Positions 7,730 through 16,073 of a DNA stretch of 64,000 nucleotides are shown here, one piece after another. The translations under genes and the position numbers were made by a program. The stretch is from Lachnospiraceae bacterium UBA4631 (lineage in GTDB: Bacteria; Bacillota; Clostridia; Lachnospirales; Lachnospiraceae). The notes beneath the pieces are model-generated. The model ran no database searches and was not told the DNA's origin. It saw only the letters and a program-made list of their open reading frames with translations. Position 1 is the stretch's first letter; each line of letters starts with the position of its first letter. The stretch lies in NCBI GenBank assembly GCA_002406015.1, contig DHMX01000015.1, forward strand, positions 1-64,000, given 5' to 3'.

Positions 7730-8320
7730 ATGGACTACACAAAAGTAATTGAATTTGTGAAAGAAATGACTGCACATAATGGACGACCCGACAATTATCC
7801 GTTTCGGAGTCGATATGAACATATCATGCGAGTATACCGTTGGGCAATTAAGCTTCAGGCAAAAGAGGGCGGAGATTTAGAGATTATAACACTGGCGGCA
7901 TTGTTTCATGATATTGGCTGGGACCCGGAACGCCCGCATGCAGAGGTAAGTGCTGAAATTGCGGTAGAATATCTGGTAGAGCAGGGATATGATGAAAGCC
8001 GGATTGGGAGAATCGGTGATATTATTATGCGGCATTGCGATAAGGATACGGAAGAAGAATTGTCGCTGGAATGCAGGATAGTTATGGATGCAGACCTCTT
8101 GGATGAAGTAGGTGCGATGAGCGTGTTGTGGGATTCTATGGCAACCGCAGGAGAGGATGAATCCAGCTATAAGAAAGCATATTATCGAATTAAGAACTAT
8201 TATCGTGTAAATCAGCCGAAGATTCGAAGGTGTAAGACTGCTGCAGGCAGACTGGAATACACCAGACGAATGAAGTGCATAGAGGAATTTTTGAATGAAC
8301 TGGAGCGAGAATTGTTTTAG
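7730..8320 (+). CDS. HD-domain phosphohydrolase
   Basis: This 196-residue protein has the HD metal-site pattern: H31 in RYEHIMRVYRW, the HD pair at 60-61 in ALFHDIGWD, a further histidine in RPHAEVSAE, and D in VMDADLLDEVG. HD proteins hydrolyse phosphate esters, often nucleotides; the substrate here is unknown. The ATG at 7730 is used with AAGGAG at 7713-7718. A GTG at 7718 overlaps that site and is less likely. It is the first gene after the SRP RNA, where dnaX is often found in related genomes. Confidence 0.88.
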   Translation: MDYTKVIEFVKEMTAHNGRPDNYPFRSRYEHIMRVYRWAIKLQAKEGGDLEIITLAALFHDIGWDPERPHAEVSAEIAVEYLVEQGYDESRIGRIGDIIMRHCDKDTEEELSLECRIVMDADLLDEVGAMSVLWDSMATAGEDESSYKKAYYRIKNYYRVNQPKIRRCKTAAGRLEYTRRMKCIEEFLNELERELF

Positions 8321-8546
8321 GCAATTCCCGCTTCGTTTATTTATACAATGGAGAAAAAATCACCCCCCAAATATAAAGAAAGAGGAATCAAAGGTTATAT
8401 CAAAAGAAGAAAATAATACTTTTCGTGTTGAAACAGATGGATTCACTTGTGAAAACATTGGAATTTGTTTCCCGATGGTAGCATCCATGATTTATGCAAA
8501 ACTTGTAAGCGTGATTCGTAAATGAAACCTTGTAGGAGGAAATACT
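8321..8546. other. 226-bp gap with a possible gene remnant
   Basis: An open plus-strand frame ends at 8525 and includes VISKEENNTFRVETDGFTC-like sequence, but it has no ribosome site of its own and begins inside the HD gene. I do not recognise it. It may be the tail of a decayed gene between the HD gene and the alpha/beta hydrolase. Confidence 0.25.
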
Positions 8547-9323
8547 ATGAATATTCAAACAGTAGGTGATAACACAAAGCCTGTTATTGTAATGCTTCCC
8601 GGTTCATTTTGCCAAAGCATATCGTTAGCGTACTTGTATGAAAGGTTGATGACGGACTATTGTATCATTTTGCCGGAGTATAATGGACATTATGCAAACA
8701 GTACATTTACAACAAGACAAAATGAAGCAAAAGAAATTGCAGACTACCTTCAGGAACACAATATAAACCACATCAAAATGTTATACGGACAATCAATGGG
8801 TGCCGAAGTGACAATGGAGCTTCTCGGCCAGTTGGAGGAACAGCACATTGCAGTTGACCATTGCTTTCTGGATGGAGCACCATGCATAAAACTATCACCG
8901 CTCTATAAAAAAGTGATGTACCTAAAATTCAAGACAATGATTGGCATAATAAAGAAAAAGGGTGTTGATTATGTTTTGAACGGGAAAATGATTAAGAAAT
9001 TCTCAAATGGTGACACCGAAAGCCTTAGACCGATGTTAGAAGCACTTGCAGCGACAGCCCCTATTTTAACAAAAGAGAGCATAAAAAATGAGACAGAGTG
9101 CTGCTATACATTTGATTTCCCGGCTTTTGATGAAACGGTACAGAAACGGATGCAATTTCTTTATGGGAATGAGGAGAAAGCATATAAACGTTGCTTTGAA
9201 GGTGTGAAAAAAGCGTATCCTATGGCAGAGTACACAATAGTAGAGGGATATGGACATTTAACATATTCCATAAAAGAAACAGATACCTATGTGAAACTGC
9301 TGCAATCCATTTGTGAACGATAG
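8547..9323 (+). CDS. alpha/beta hydrolase
   Basis: The 258-residue protein has an alpha/beta hydrolase fold. VIVMLPGSF forms the oxyanion-hole strand, GQSMG at 81-85 is the nucleophile elbow with Ser83, and GYGHLTYS near the C-terminus supplies the catalytic histidine. There is no signal peptide, so it acts in the cytoplasm. GTAGGAGG lies well placed before the ATG. The substrate is unknown; esterase or lipase-like activity on a small molecule is the family expectation. It sits in an accessory cluster with acetyltransferases and a methyltransferase. Confidence 0.87.
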   Translation: MNIQTVGDNTKPVIVMLPGSFCQSISLAYLYERLMTDYCIILPEYNGHYANSTFTTRQNEAKEIADYLQEHNINHIKMLYGQSMGAEVTMELLGQLEEQHIAVDHCFLDGAPCIKLSPLYKKVMYLKFKTMIGIIKKKGVDYVLNGKMIKKFSNGDTESLRPMLEALAATAPILTKESIKNETECCYTFDFPAFDETVQKRMQFLYGNEEKAYKRCFEGVKKAYPMAEYTIVEGYGHLTYSIKETDTYVKLLQSICER

Positions 9324-9399
9324 CTTTTAACTCGCTGTCAAATCCGGTAGTATGAAAGCTGTTTTTGAGCCAAAGGAGAAAAAGATAAGAGGTGCAATT

Positions 9400-9843
9400 A
9401 TGGAATTAAATTGTTTTATCCGAGAGCTTAGACAAGAAGAAACAGAAGAAGCCTTATGTTTGGTCTGGAACGTGTTTCAAGAATATGAAGCCCCTGACTA
9501 TACCAAAGAGGGGATAGAAGAATTTTATAAAAGCATCCATGATGAAAAGTATCTGTCCAAACTTTGTTGGTATGGTGCATTTGTTCAGGAAAAATTAGTT
9601 GGGATTATTGCAACAAGAAATGAGGGAACACATATTGCATTATTTTTTGTAGATGGGAAATACCATAGACAAGGTATTGGAAAACGGTTGTACCAGATTG
9701 CACGAAGTAGGAATAATTCTAATAAAATGACCGTAAATTCATCCCCATATGCTGTCCCTGTATATCATAAACTGGGCTTTATAGATACAGACACAGAACA
9801 GGTAGTAAATGGTTTGCGGTTTATTCCAATGGAATATAAATAA
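9400..9843 (+). CDS. GNAT family N-acetyltransferase
   Basis: The 147-residue protein shows the compact GNAT layout: an N-terminal strand (FIRELRQEETEEALCLVWNVF), ALFFVDGKYHRQGIGKRLYQIA with the RQGIGK acetyl-CoA loop, and NSSPYAVPVYHKLGFIDTD at the C-terminal motif. The ATG at 9400 is preferred because AAGAGG precedes it and the family alignment begins there; an ATG at 9352 has no ribosome site. The acceptor is unknown. Confidence 0.88.
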   Translation: MELNCFIRELRQEETEEALCLVWNVFQEYEAPDYTKEGIEEFYKSIHDEKYLSKLCWYGAFVQEKLVGIIATRNEGTHIALFFVDGKYHRQGIGKRLYQIARSRNNSNKMTVNSSPYAVPVYHKLGFIDTDTEQVVNGLRFIPMEYK

Positions 9844-9964
9844 CAGCGTAAGTCTGTGAACGGTTTTCTGTAAATAGCATCCGGAGGTCTTCTATAGATA
9901 AAGATATTAAATCATGCGAGATGGAGGATATTTCAAAAGCGGAAGATAAATTGGAAGATGTGAG

Positions 9965-10762
9965 GTGACAGAGTTGGTTATTAAAGATAAGTCGATAGAT
10001 GGTGGAAAGGGCTTTGATTGGGGAAGGGTTTCCTCGGATTATGCAAAATATCGTGATATTTACCCGCAGGAATTTTACCAGAAAATTCTGGATTTAGGTT
10101 TATGCAAAGATGGTCAAAAGATATTAGATGTAGGAACCGGAACTGGAGTTTTGCCAAGAAATATGTATTCTTATGGTGGAATCTGGACAGGAACCGATAT
10201 ATCAGAAGAACAAATCAAACAGGCTGAACGATTGTCTGTCGGTATGAACATTGATTACAAAGTGGTTGCAACGGAAAATCTATCTTTTCCGGAAGAAACA
10301 TTTGACGTTATTACAGCGTGTCAATGTTTCTGGTATTTTGACCATAAAAATGTTATGCCGGAATTGTATCGTATACTAAATCAAGGTGGAAAACTGCTGG
10401 TTTTGTATATGGCTTGGCTCCCATATGAAGATGAAATAGCAGGAAAAAGTGAGGAACTTGTATTGAAATATAGCCCGGCATGGAGTGGAGCAGGAGAAAC
10501 TATGCATCCAATCTGGATTCCGGACTGTTATAGAACACAGTTTGATATAATTCATCAGGAAGAATATAAGTTGAATGTACATTTTTCCAGAGCTTCATGG
10601 AATGGGCGAATGAAAGCCTGTCGTGGGGTGGGTGCATCTCTTAATGAAGAGGAATTAAAATCTTGGGAGTCGGAGCATATTAAAATGCTTTCAGAAGTCG
10701 CACCGGAGGAATTTGATATTAAGCACTATGCGGCACTTGCGGAATTAGAGGTTCGAAAATAA
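9965..10762 (+). CDS. class I SAM-dependent methyltransferase
   Basis: The protein of about 265 residues carries the SAM-binding motif ILDVGTGTG (about 53-61), an acidic end to strand 2 (GTDISEEQI), a post-I motif around VVATENLSFPEETFDVITACQCFWYF, and LNQGGKLLVLYMAWLP after it. This matches small-molecule methyltransferases (UbiE/Methyltransf_11 type). The start is GTG at 9965, or TTG at 9974, which is better spaced from GAGGTG. A short run of in-frame codons (ending RKLEDVR-like, TGA near 9968) sits just upstream in another frame. The substrate is unknown. Confidence 0.87.
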   Translation: MTELVIKDKSIDGGKGFDWGRVSSDYAKYRDIYPQEFYQKILDLGLCKDGQKILDVGTGTGVLPRNMYSYGGIWTGTDISEEQIKQAERLSVGMNIDYKVVATENLSFPEETFDVITACQCFWYFDHKNVMPELYRILNQGGKLLVLYMAWLPYEDEIAGKSEELVLKYSPAWSGAGETMHPIWIPDCYRTQFDIIHQEEYKLNVHFSRASWNGRMKACRGVGASLNEEELKSWESEHIKMLSEVAPEEFDIKHYAALAELEVRK

Positions 10763-10769
10763 ATTGCAT

Positions 10770-10832
10770 ATGCCGAAATATAAAGCTGGAAAACTTGGAC
10801 TTTGTAAGGACAGGTCATTTATGGAGGAATGA
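10770..10832 (+). CDS. possible 20-codon leader ORF before a GNAT gene
   Basis: An ATG at 10770 opens a 20-codon frame (MPKYKAGKLGLCKDRSF...) whose TGA overlaps an ATG at 10829 as ATGA. No ribosome site precedes it. The peptide resembles the in-frame sequence YKTGKLEHCKNRF upstream of the gene at 13174, so both may be remnants of one ancestral sequence. Confidence 0.25.
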   Translation: MPKYKAGKLGLCKDRSFMEE

Positions 10833-10837
10833 GATAC

Positions 10838-11290
10838 ATGAAGATAGAATATAAAAGACTTACCGAAAAAGAACTTGATATTTTTATTGATATGAGAATA
10901 AAGCAGCTTAGAGAAGAAGGTGCGAAAGAAGAAATCGATTTAGTTCCGGCATTGAAAGATTATTATACTCGTCATATGGCAGACGGAACATTTGTATCAT
11001 GGCTTGCATTTGATGGGGAAATGATTATTGGAACAAGTGGAATGTCATTTGTTGAGAAACCACCATATTTCGGATGCCCGAGTGGAAAGATGGGATTGCT
11101 GTCCAGCATGTTTACCAATCCGAATTATAGAAGAAAAGGGATTGCAAAAGAACTGTTATCCCGTGTTGTAAAGGATGCCAGAGAATATGGATGCGGAACC
11201 ATACAAATTACAGCATCCGATATGGGCGTTAAATTGTATACAGCTTTTGGCTTTGTTCATAATGGCAATTTCATGCAATATAAACTATAG
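10838..11290 (+). CDS. GNAT family N-acetyltransferase
   Basis: The 150-residue protein begins IEYKRLTEKELDIFIDMRIKQL, has GMSFVEKPP and GLLSSMFTNPNYRRKGIAKELL with the RRKGIA acetyl-CoA loop, and ends with VKLYTAFGFVHNGNFMQYKL, the usual GNAT C-terminal strand. The ATG at 10838 lies 9 nt after GGAGGA; an ATG at 10829 is too close to that site but could be reached by coupling to the short leader frame. The substrate is unknown. Confidence 0.87.
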   Translation: MKIEYKRLTEKELDIFIDMRIKQLREEGAKEEIDLVPALKDYYTRHMADGTFVSWLAFDGEMIIGTSGMSFVEKPPYFGCPSGKMGLLSSMFTNPNYRRKGIAKELLSRVVKDAREYGCGTIQITASDMGVKLYTAFGFVHNGNFMQYKL

Positions 11291-11360
11291 TAAAATAGAT
11301 TTTGGAACTATGTATTAATTGTAGCAGGAGAAGTGGTTGGAAAGGCTGTTGTCTGAAAGA

Positions 11361-11403
11361 TTGATTTTTTGTCTCGAAAATTATATAATAATCGTGACAA
11401 AAA
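11361..11403 (+). promoter_or_regulatory. abiE promoter overlapped by an inverted-repeat operator
   Basis: TTGATT (11361-11366), a 17-bp spacer and TATAAT (11384-11389) form a strong sigma-A promoter. TTTTTGTCTCGA (11366-11377) and TCGTGACAAAAA (11392-11403) are inverted repeats with one mismatch, centred on the -10 box. The position fits repression by the AbiEi antitoxin, known in other AbiE systems to bind inverted repeats at its own promoter. Confidence 0.7.
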
Positions 11404-11419
11404 TAAGGAGAGTAATTTT

Positions 11420-12025
11420 ATGGCAAGTGGCATATATACGAAAATAAAAAAGAGAATAGAGTTGGCTGAGCCGGGAGCGATTTTTTTGACATCAGATTTT
11501 ACGGATATTGCGACAGCAACGACAGTAAGAAAATGCTTGGGAAGACAAGTTGAAGAAAAGAATATACGAAGAATTATGAATGGAGTGTATGAAAAACCGG
11601 TATATAGTAAGTTGCTTAAAGAGTATATACCTGCAAATCCTGATGCGATAGCATATGCTATTGCCAGAAGTTTTCATTGGACTATTGCCCCATGCGGAGA
11701 TGTTGCATTAAATAAATTAGGACTATCCACACAGGTTCCGGTTGTCTGGTCTTATATCAGTGACGGACCTTATAGGAAATTTTCGTGGAATAATATTACG
11801 CTGTCTTTTAAGCATCGTGCAAACAGAGAAATTTCATTTATGTCTGAGACAACTACTTTAGTTGTTGAGGCATTAAAGACCTTGGGAAAAGAGCGGATTG
11901 ATGATGGCGTTATTGTGAGTTTGAAAAATAGATTGCCAGAAGCAGAGAAGAAAAAGATGTTAGAGGAAGCAACAGGTGTAAGCGAATGGATATATGCAGT
12001 AATCAGAAAGGTGTGTACTGAATAA
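11420..12025 (+). CDS. abiEi: AbiEi-like antitoxin (DUF6088 type)
   Basis: The 201-residue protein has an N-terminal winged-helix-like region (GIYTKIKKRIELAEPGAIF, TVRKCLGRQVEEKNIRRIMNGVYEKP) followed by the AbiEi-type body (AIARSFHWTIAPCGDVALNKLGL). It should repress its own promoter and neutralise the AbiEii nucleotidyltransferase next door as a type IV antitoxin. AAGGAG precedes the ATG at 11420; the frame extends upstream to 11369 across the promoter, so the longer form is excluded. Its stop overlaps the toxin start by one base. Confidence 0.87.
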   Translation: MASGIYTKIKKRIELAEPGAIFLTSDFTDIATATTVRKCLGRQVEEKNIRRIMNGVYEKPVYSKLLKEYIPANPDAIAYAIARSFHWTIAPCGDVALNKLGLSTQVPVVWSYISDGPYRKFSWNNITLSFKHRANREISFMSETTTLVVEALKTLGKERIDDGVIVSLKNRLPEAEKKKMLEEATGVSEWIYAVIRKVCTE

Positions 12026-13026
12026 TGAAAGAAGTGGCTAAATTACAGATAAAGGATAGAACAGAATTGTTTCAGGCTACTGCAATTTCGATGAGAGTGC
12101 AACCTAATGTAATAGAGAAAGACTTTTGGGTGTGTTTTATGTTGGACCATCTGTTTCACGATTGTAAGTATAAGAAAGCATTTGTTTTCAAAGGTGGTAC
12201 AAGCTTATCTAAATCGTACCACGTTATTGAGAGATTTTCCGAGGATATAGATTTGATTCTGGATTGGAGAAAAATCATTAATGACGAGGTAAATCCTTGG
12301 GAAGAAAGGTCAAAAACCAAACAAGATATATTCAATAAGCAGATTAACGCAGAAGCAGCAAAGTTTTATAAAGAGGAATTAGTTCCACAGTTGAATATAG
12401 AAATGAAGGAAAAACTTGGGGAAGGAGAATGGATTTCGGTTGATACGGAAGAGGAGATGGTGGTTAATTTTTATTATCCACAGATATTTGCTGCGGAATA
12501 TTTGCGTTCCTGCGTAAGATTGGAAATTGGACCATTAGCAGAATGGATGCCATCTCATGAGACAACAGTCACTCCATTTGCAGCCGAAAAATATCCGGAT
12601 GTATTTTCACAAAAAGAGACCTCCGTTCTAACCGTTGACGTTGAGAGAACTTTTTGGGAAAAGCTTACCATACTACACAAAATTGCAAATTTTCCGGAAG
12701 GAAAAACATTGCCTGCCAGATACGCAAGGCATTTATATGATGTGTATAATCTGGGTAATTCATGGGTAAAAGAAAGTGCATTTAAAAGAAAAGAATTGCT
12801 GGAAAAAGATGTTGCTTTTAAGCAAAAGTTTTATTATGCTAAGGGTGCTCATTATGAAACGGCAACCTTGAGTAGTATTGAACTTCTACCAAGAAAAACG
12901 GTGCTTAATGCGTTGCAGGAGGATTATCAGGCAATGGGAAATATGATATATGGAGATATACCGGAGTTTCACGAAATTCTTGAGTTTCTTGAAAAGCTGC
13001 AGGAAGAGGTTCATGGTTTGAAGTAA
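12025..13026 (+). CDS. abiEii: AbiEii/AbiGii-family nucleotidyltransferase toxin
   Basis: This 333-residue protein is the toxin half of an abortive-infection type IV pair. The nucleotidyltransferase core is visible: FKGGTSLSKSY (about 56-66) and FSEDIDLILDW (about 71-81) provide the GS and DxD-like metal motifs. VERTFWEKLTILHKIA and ARYARHLYDVYNL are conserved downstream motifs of the family. The toxin is known to transfer nucleotides to tRNA in related systems, stopping growth during phage infection. The TAATG overlap with the antitoxin indicates coupling. All core motifs appear intact. Confidence 0.92.
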   Translation: MKEVAKLQIKDRTELFQATAISMRVQPNVIEKDFWVCFMLDHLFHDCKYKKAFVFKGGTSLSKSYHVIERFSEDIDLILDWRKIINDEVNPWEERSKTKQDIFNKQINAEAAKFYKEELVPQLNIEMKEKLGEGEWISVDTEEEMVVNFYYPQIFAAEYLRSCVRLEIGPLAEWMPSHETTVTPFAAEKYPDVFSQKETSVLTVDVERTFWEKLTILHKIANFPEGKTLPARYARHLYDVYNLGNSWVKESAFKRKELLEKDVAFKQKFYYAKGAHYETATLSSIELLPRKTVLNALQEDYQAMGNMIYGDIPEFHEILEFLEKLQEEVHGLK

Positions 13027-13173
13027 TTTCACTTACAAGATAATAAAAAAGAAAAAGCATATGAAAAATACAATATAGCTATGTGAATTTGATGATTGTA
13101 TAAAATTCTGGAATATAAAACAGGAAAACTTGAACATTGTAAGAACAGATTTTCATGGAAAGGAATGGAACAA

Positions 13174-13758
13174 ATGAAGATAACCCAACAAAAGCTAATA
13201 AAATCATTTTTAACGGAAGAATTTGGAAAGGACAAGGGCGACCTATTATTTGACAGACAGGAACATACCCTTAACAAGCTGATTGAAAACACAGAAAATA
13301 AAACAAAAAATCAGATGAAAACCCTTACTCAGACCATTCTTCCGCGTGTAGCCTTGTATAAGGCTCTGTCAGAAGGAGATTTGGAAAAAGAGGATGTATA
13401 TAAGTATATGCGAAAATACATGATGGATAAGGTTGCAGAAAAGAAACACGCATCTACGGCAAAAATGGAAAAAGTACCGGGATTTTATTTTATCTACAGT
13501 AGCATATTCCTCAAAATCATGCGTACAACTGACTTGCAGGAGAGCGTGCAAAGTCATGGAAAGGATTACTACGATGTTACCATAACAAAATGCCTTTGGC
13601 ATACGGCATGCGTAGAAAATGGCTGCGAGGAGCTGTGCAGTCTCTTTTGTGATGTGGATGATGTGACATACGGCGGACTGAAAAAAATAGGTTTTACACG
13701 TACCAAAACATTCGGTTACGGTGGGGACTGCTGTGATTTTCATTTTTATAAAAAATAG
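13174..13758 (+). CDS. L-2-amino-thiazoline-4-carboxylic acid hydrolase-like protein
   Basis: The 194-residue protein matches the ATC hydrolase family pattern: a helical N-terminal half (LPRVALYKALSEG), CLWHTACVENGCEELCSLFCDVDD, and the C-terminal GFTRTKTFGYGGDCCDFHFYKK with conserved cysteines. The named family member hydrolyses ATC to S-carbamoyl-cysteine, but most members lack proven substrates. The ATG at 13174 follows AAAGGAATGG; the frame continues upstream to a TTG at 13096 through a sequence like that before the 10838 gene. No pathway partner is nearby. Confidence 0.82.
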   Translation: MKITQQKLIKSFLTEEFGKDKGDLLFDRQEHTLNKLIENTENKTKNQMKTLTQTILPRVALYKALSEGDLEKEDVYKYMRKYMMDKVAEKKHASTAKMEKVPGFYFIYSSIFLKIMRTTDLQESVQSHGKDYYDVTITKCLWHTACVENGCEELCSLFCDVDDVTYGGLKKIGFTRTKTFGYGGDCCDFHFYKK

Positions 13759-13801
13759 CAGAAAGTTGAATAGAATCTGTTGGCAGTAACAAGCAAGAAC
13801 A

Positions 13802-14677
13802 TTAGAGAAAACGGTATTGACCCGGTGTAGTATTATAACGTGCACGAAAACGTTCACAAAAATAACTGGCATTTGAAAATCCACAGACATATGCTATTTC
13901 GGTAATAGACATGGTGGTGGTCTTAAGAAGAATCGTTGATTTTTCTAAGCGATAGTGGTTTAAATATATCATAGGTGAGGTGGTTAAATATTTTTGAAAA
14001 AGTGAGGTACATTTGGTTTTACAGCAATTTCCGGCAGACGAAATATCCTTAAGCAAAATTCTGCTTGAATAGTTTTTTTGCACATAGCCAATCATTGCAG
14101 TAAGAATCAGAATGTCCTCTGTATTTTTGTCATAATCCGGAAGAAAATTCATATTTTCAAAAAGCAGATTAGAAATATGAGCAAATTTTTCCAACACAAG
14201 AAATGGCTGTATCGCAGCTATATTATTTTCGTAAAGCATTTTAAGGTCACGAAGAATAGAATTTTGCCATTGGATAGTGGGAGTCAGCTTCTGATAAGGA
14301 AAATGAGTATTTTGTATCAGGGGATTTAAATAATTTTGTATAAAATAAGTATTTACAGCAAGTAGTAGTGGAGATAGCAGAATACAAATAAAATAGCATT
14401 CTGTGTTTGAATCGGAGTAGCCATAATGAAAACAACGGCTGTTTATAAAAATTCCCTCTCCTGTTTGCAGGGAAATTTTCTGCCCGTTAACATCATAAGA
14501 CATTTGTCCCTCTAAAATCAGAATGAATTCTAAATCGTCATGCCAATGGCTGACAGCACGAAAATCAGGATAGCTTGATAGCTGTCTCTTTTTTATGTAC
14601 GCCGGAAAATCAGAATTATTATAAGCCACATTTTCAGATGCATCTGAGTTTAAAATAATATCCGAATATATTTCCAT
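13802..14677 (-). CDS. AraC family transcriptional regulator
   Basis: The 291-residue protein has an N-terminal cupin-like sensor (HWHDDLEFILILEGQMSYDVNGQKISLQTGEGIFIN) and a C-terminal double helix-turn-helix. The second helix pair carries the AraC signature MSITEIAYVCGFSNASYF then FRARYNTTPGQYRFL. It probably binds a sugar-like ligand and activates or represses a promoter nearby. AAAGGGGCTGG precedes the ATG at 14677, which is preferred to an upstream ATG at 14701. The gene is divergent from a sugar O-acetyltransferase, with two inverted repeats between them. Confidence 0.92.
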   Translation of the reverse strand: MEIYSDIILNSDASENVAYNNSDFPAYIKKRQLSSYPDFRAVSHWHDDLEFILILEGQMSYDVNGQKISLQTGEGIFINSRCFHYGYSDSNTECYFICILLSPLLLAVNTYFIQNYLNPLIQNTHFPYQKLTPTIQWQNSILRDLKMLYENNIAAIQPFLVLEKFAHISNLLFENMNFLPDYDKNTEDILILTAMIGYVQKNYSSRILLKDISSAGNCCKTKCTSLFQKYLTTSPMIYLNHYRLEKSTILLKTTTMSITEIAYVCGFSNASYFCERFRARYNTTPGQYRFL

Positions 14678-14718
14678 AAATACCAGCCCCTTTGCGAACA
14701 ATTGTTATATAATTATGG

Positions 14719-14777
14719 TTGATTTTGATATAAAAATCAATAATACAGGTATATTTTTGTATTAAAACTTAATACAA
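14719..14777. promoter_or_regulatory. two inverted repeats between araC-type regulator and acetyltransferase
   Basis: TTGATTTT (14719-14726) mirrors AAAATCAA (14733-14740) across 6 bp, and TTGTATTAA (14757-14765) mirrors TTAATACAA (14769-14777) across 3 bp. Both dyads are perfect and lie between the divergent genes. They are candidate operators. AT-richness lowers certainty. Confidence 0.5.
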
Positions 14778-14856
14778 TAGTAGAATTTTCAGTGACATTC
14801 AGGTGCTATGGAAATTATAAATAGCCGGTGAATTAACAGAAACGGGGAATTGGGAA

Positions 14857-15474
14857 ATGAACATGAAAAAAAGAAGAGATATGCAACTTGCTTATATTTC
14901 AGATGATGCTGTTATGGAAGAACAGATTAAGTGCAGAAAAATTTTGCAAAAACTTAACTTTGCAGACCGTTCAGATTTTGATGAGATTGCAAAAATTGTA
15001 AAGGAGCTTTTGGGAAAATCAGAGGATGCATATATTAATCCGCCTTTTTATTGTGATTATGGGTCACATATTGAGGTGGGTAAGAACTTTTTTGCAAATT
15101 ATAATTGTACAATTATTGATGTGGCAAAAGTAAAGATTGGTAATAACTGTCAAATGGCACCAAATGTATCTATTTATACAGCAGGACATCCAATTTATCC
15201 GGATACCAGTAATTCTGCTTTTGAATATGGAAAAGAGGTTATCATCGGTGATAATGTATGGCTCGGAGGAAATGTGGTAGTGTGTCCCGGAGTACATATC
15301 GGGGATAATGTAGTAATTGGTGCGGGAAGTGTTGTTACAAAAGATATTCCTGCCTGGTCAATTGCAGCAGGGAATCCGTGTCGTGTAATTCGCAAAATAA
15401 CAGAAAGTGATAAAAGAAAGTTGTTTCATAATGAAGAAATTGACGATGAAGCATGGGATATAATAAATGAGTAG
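14857..15474 (+). CDS. maltose/galactoside O-acetyltransferase, hexapeptide repeat
   Basis: The 205-residue protein is a left-handed beta-helix acetyltransferase of the Maa/LacA type that moves acetyl from acetyl-CoA to a sugar hydroxyl. It has a helical N-terminal Mac domain (MQLAYISDDAVMEEQIKCRKILQKLN), PPFYCDYGSHIEVGKNFFANYNCTIID, the active-site histidine in YTAGHPIYPDT, and hexapeptide turns ending VVTKDIPAWSIAAGNPCRVIRKI. The last 8 bases overlap the next gene, so the two are co-translated. The divergent AraC regulator may control it. Confidence 0.93.
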   Translation: MNMKKRRDMQLAYISDDAVMEEQIKCRKILQKLNFADRSDFDEIAKIVKELLGKSEDAYINPPFYCDYGSHIEVGKNFFANYNCTIIDVAKVKIGNNCQMAPNVSIYTAGHPIYPDTSNSAFEYGKEVIIGDNVWLGGNVVVCPGVHIGDNVVIGAGSVVTKDIPAWSIAAGNPCRVIRKITESDKRKLFHNEEIDDEAWDIINE

Positions 15475-16069
15475 GTTAGAATGGACGAAAAAAATAATTA
15501 TTATATTGATTGGTTCCATCATTGCTGCATATGGCATCACCTTGGCAATGTATGCGGGATTTGGAGGTGCAACCCTAGCTGTGTTGTGGCAAGGAATATC
15601 TAAAACATTTCATATAAGTATAGGTATGGCATCTATGATAGTAGCCTTAATAATGATAGGATTCGTATTTTTCTATGACAGAACACAGATACATATTGGC
15701 ACAATTCTTTACCAGATTGTATATAGTTTTTGTGTTGATTTGTTTGCAAATGCCCATGTGTACAGTATGCATGTGTGGATAAATGCTTTTATCATGGTAC
15801 TGGGAATCATGCTTTTTGCAATCGGTACAGGACTTTATGCAGCAGCTTCTTTGGGGCGGGGGTCCTATGAAGCATTAACTTTTTCACTTGCAGAAAAGAA
15901 TGGCTGGCAGGTAAAAGTAGTACGGATAATATTGGACATTGTGATGGTTCTTATCGGTGTTATACTGGGCGGAAAATTCGGCATATGTACAATCGTTACC
16001 ATTATCATTTCCGGACCGGTCATTCAGTTTACCGCATCAAAAACAAAGAAGTTATTTAAATGGGATTGA
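15467..16069 (+). CDS. YczE/YitT-like multi-pass membrane protein
   Basis: The 200-residue protein has about five hydrophobic segments. The glycine-rich first helices (IIAAYGITLAMYAGFGGATL, GMASMIVALIMIGFVFFYD) and LFAIGTGLYAAASLGRGSYEALTFSLAEK resemble the YczE/YitT group of unknown-function membrane proteins. It overlaps the upstream acetyltransferase by 8 bp and is convergent with the MerR-type gene, leaving 4 bp. A transport role is plausible but unproven. Confidence 0.75.
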   Translation: MSRLEWTKKIIIILIGSIIAAYGITLAMYAGFGGATLAVLWQGISKTFHISIGMASMIVALIMIGFVFFYDRTQIHIGTILYQIVYSFCVDLFANAHVYSMHVWINAFIMVLGIMLFAIGTGLYAAASLGRGSYEALTFSLAEKNGWQVKVVRIILDIVMVLIGVILGGKFGICTIVTIIISGPVIQFTASKTKKLFKWD

Positions 16070-16073
16070 AGTA

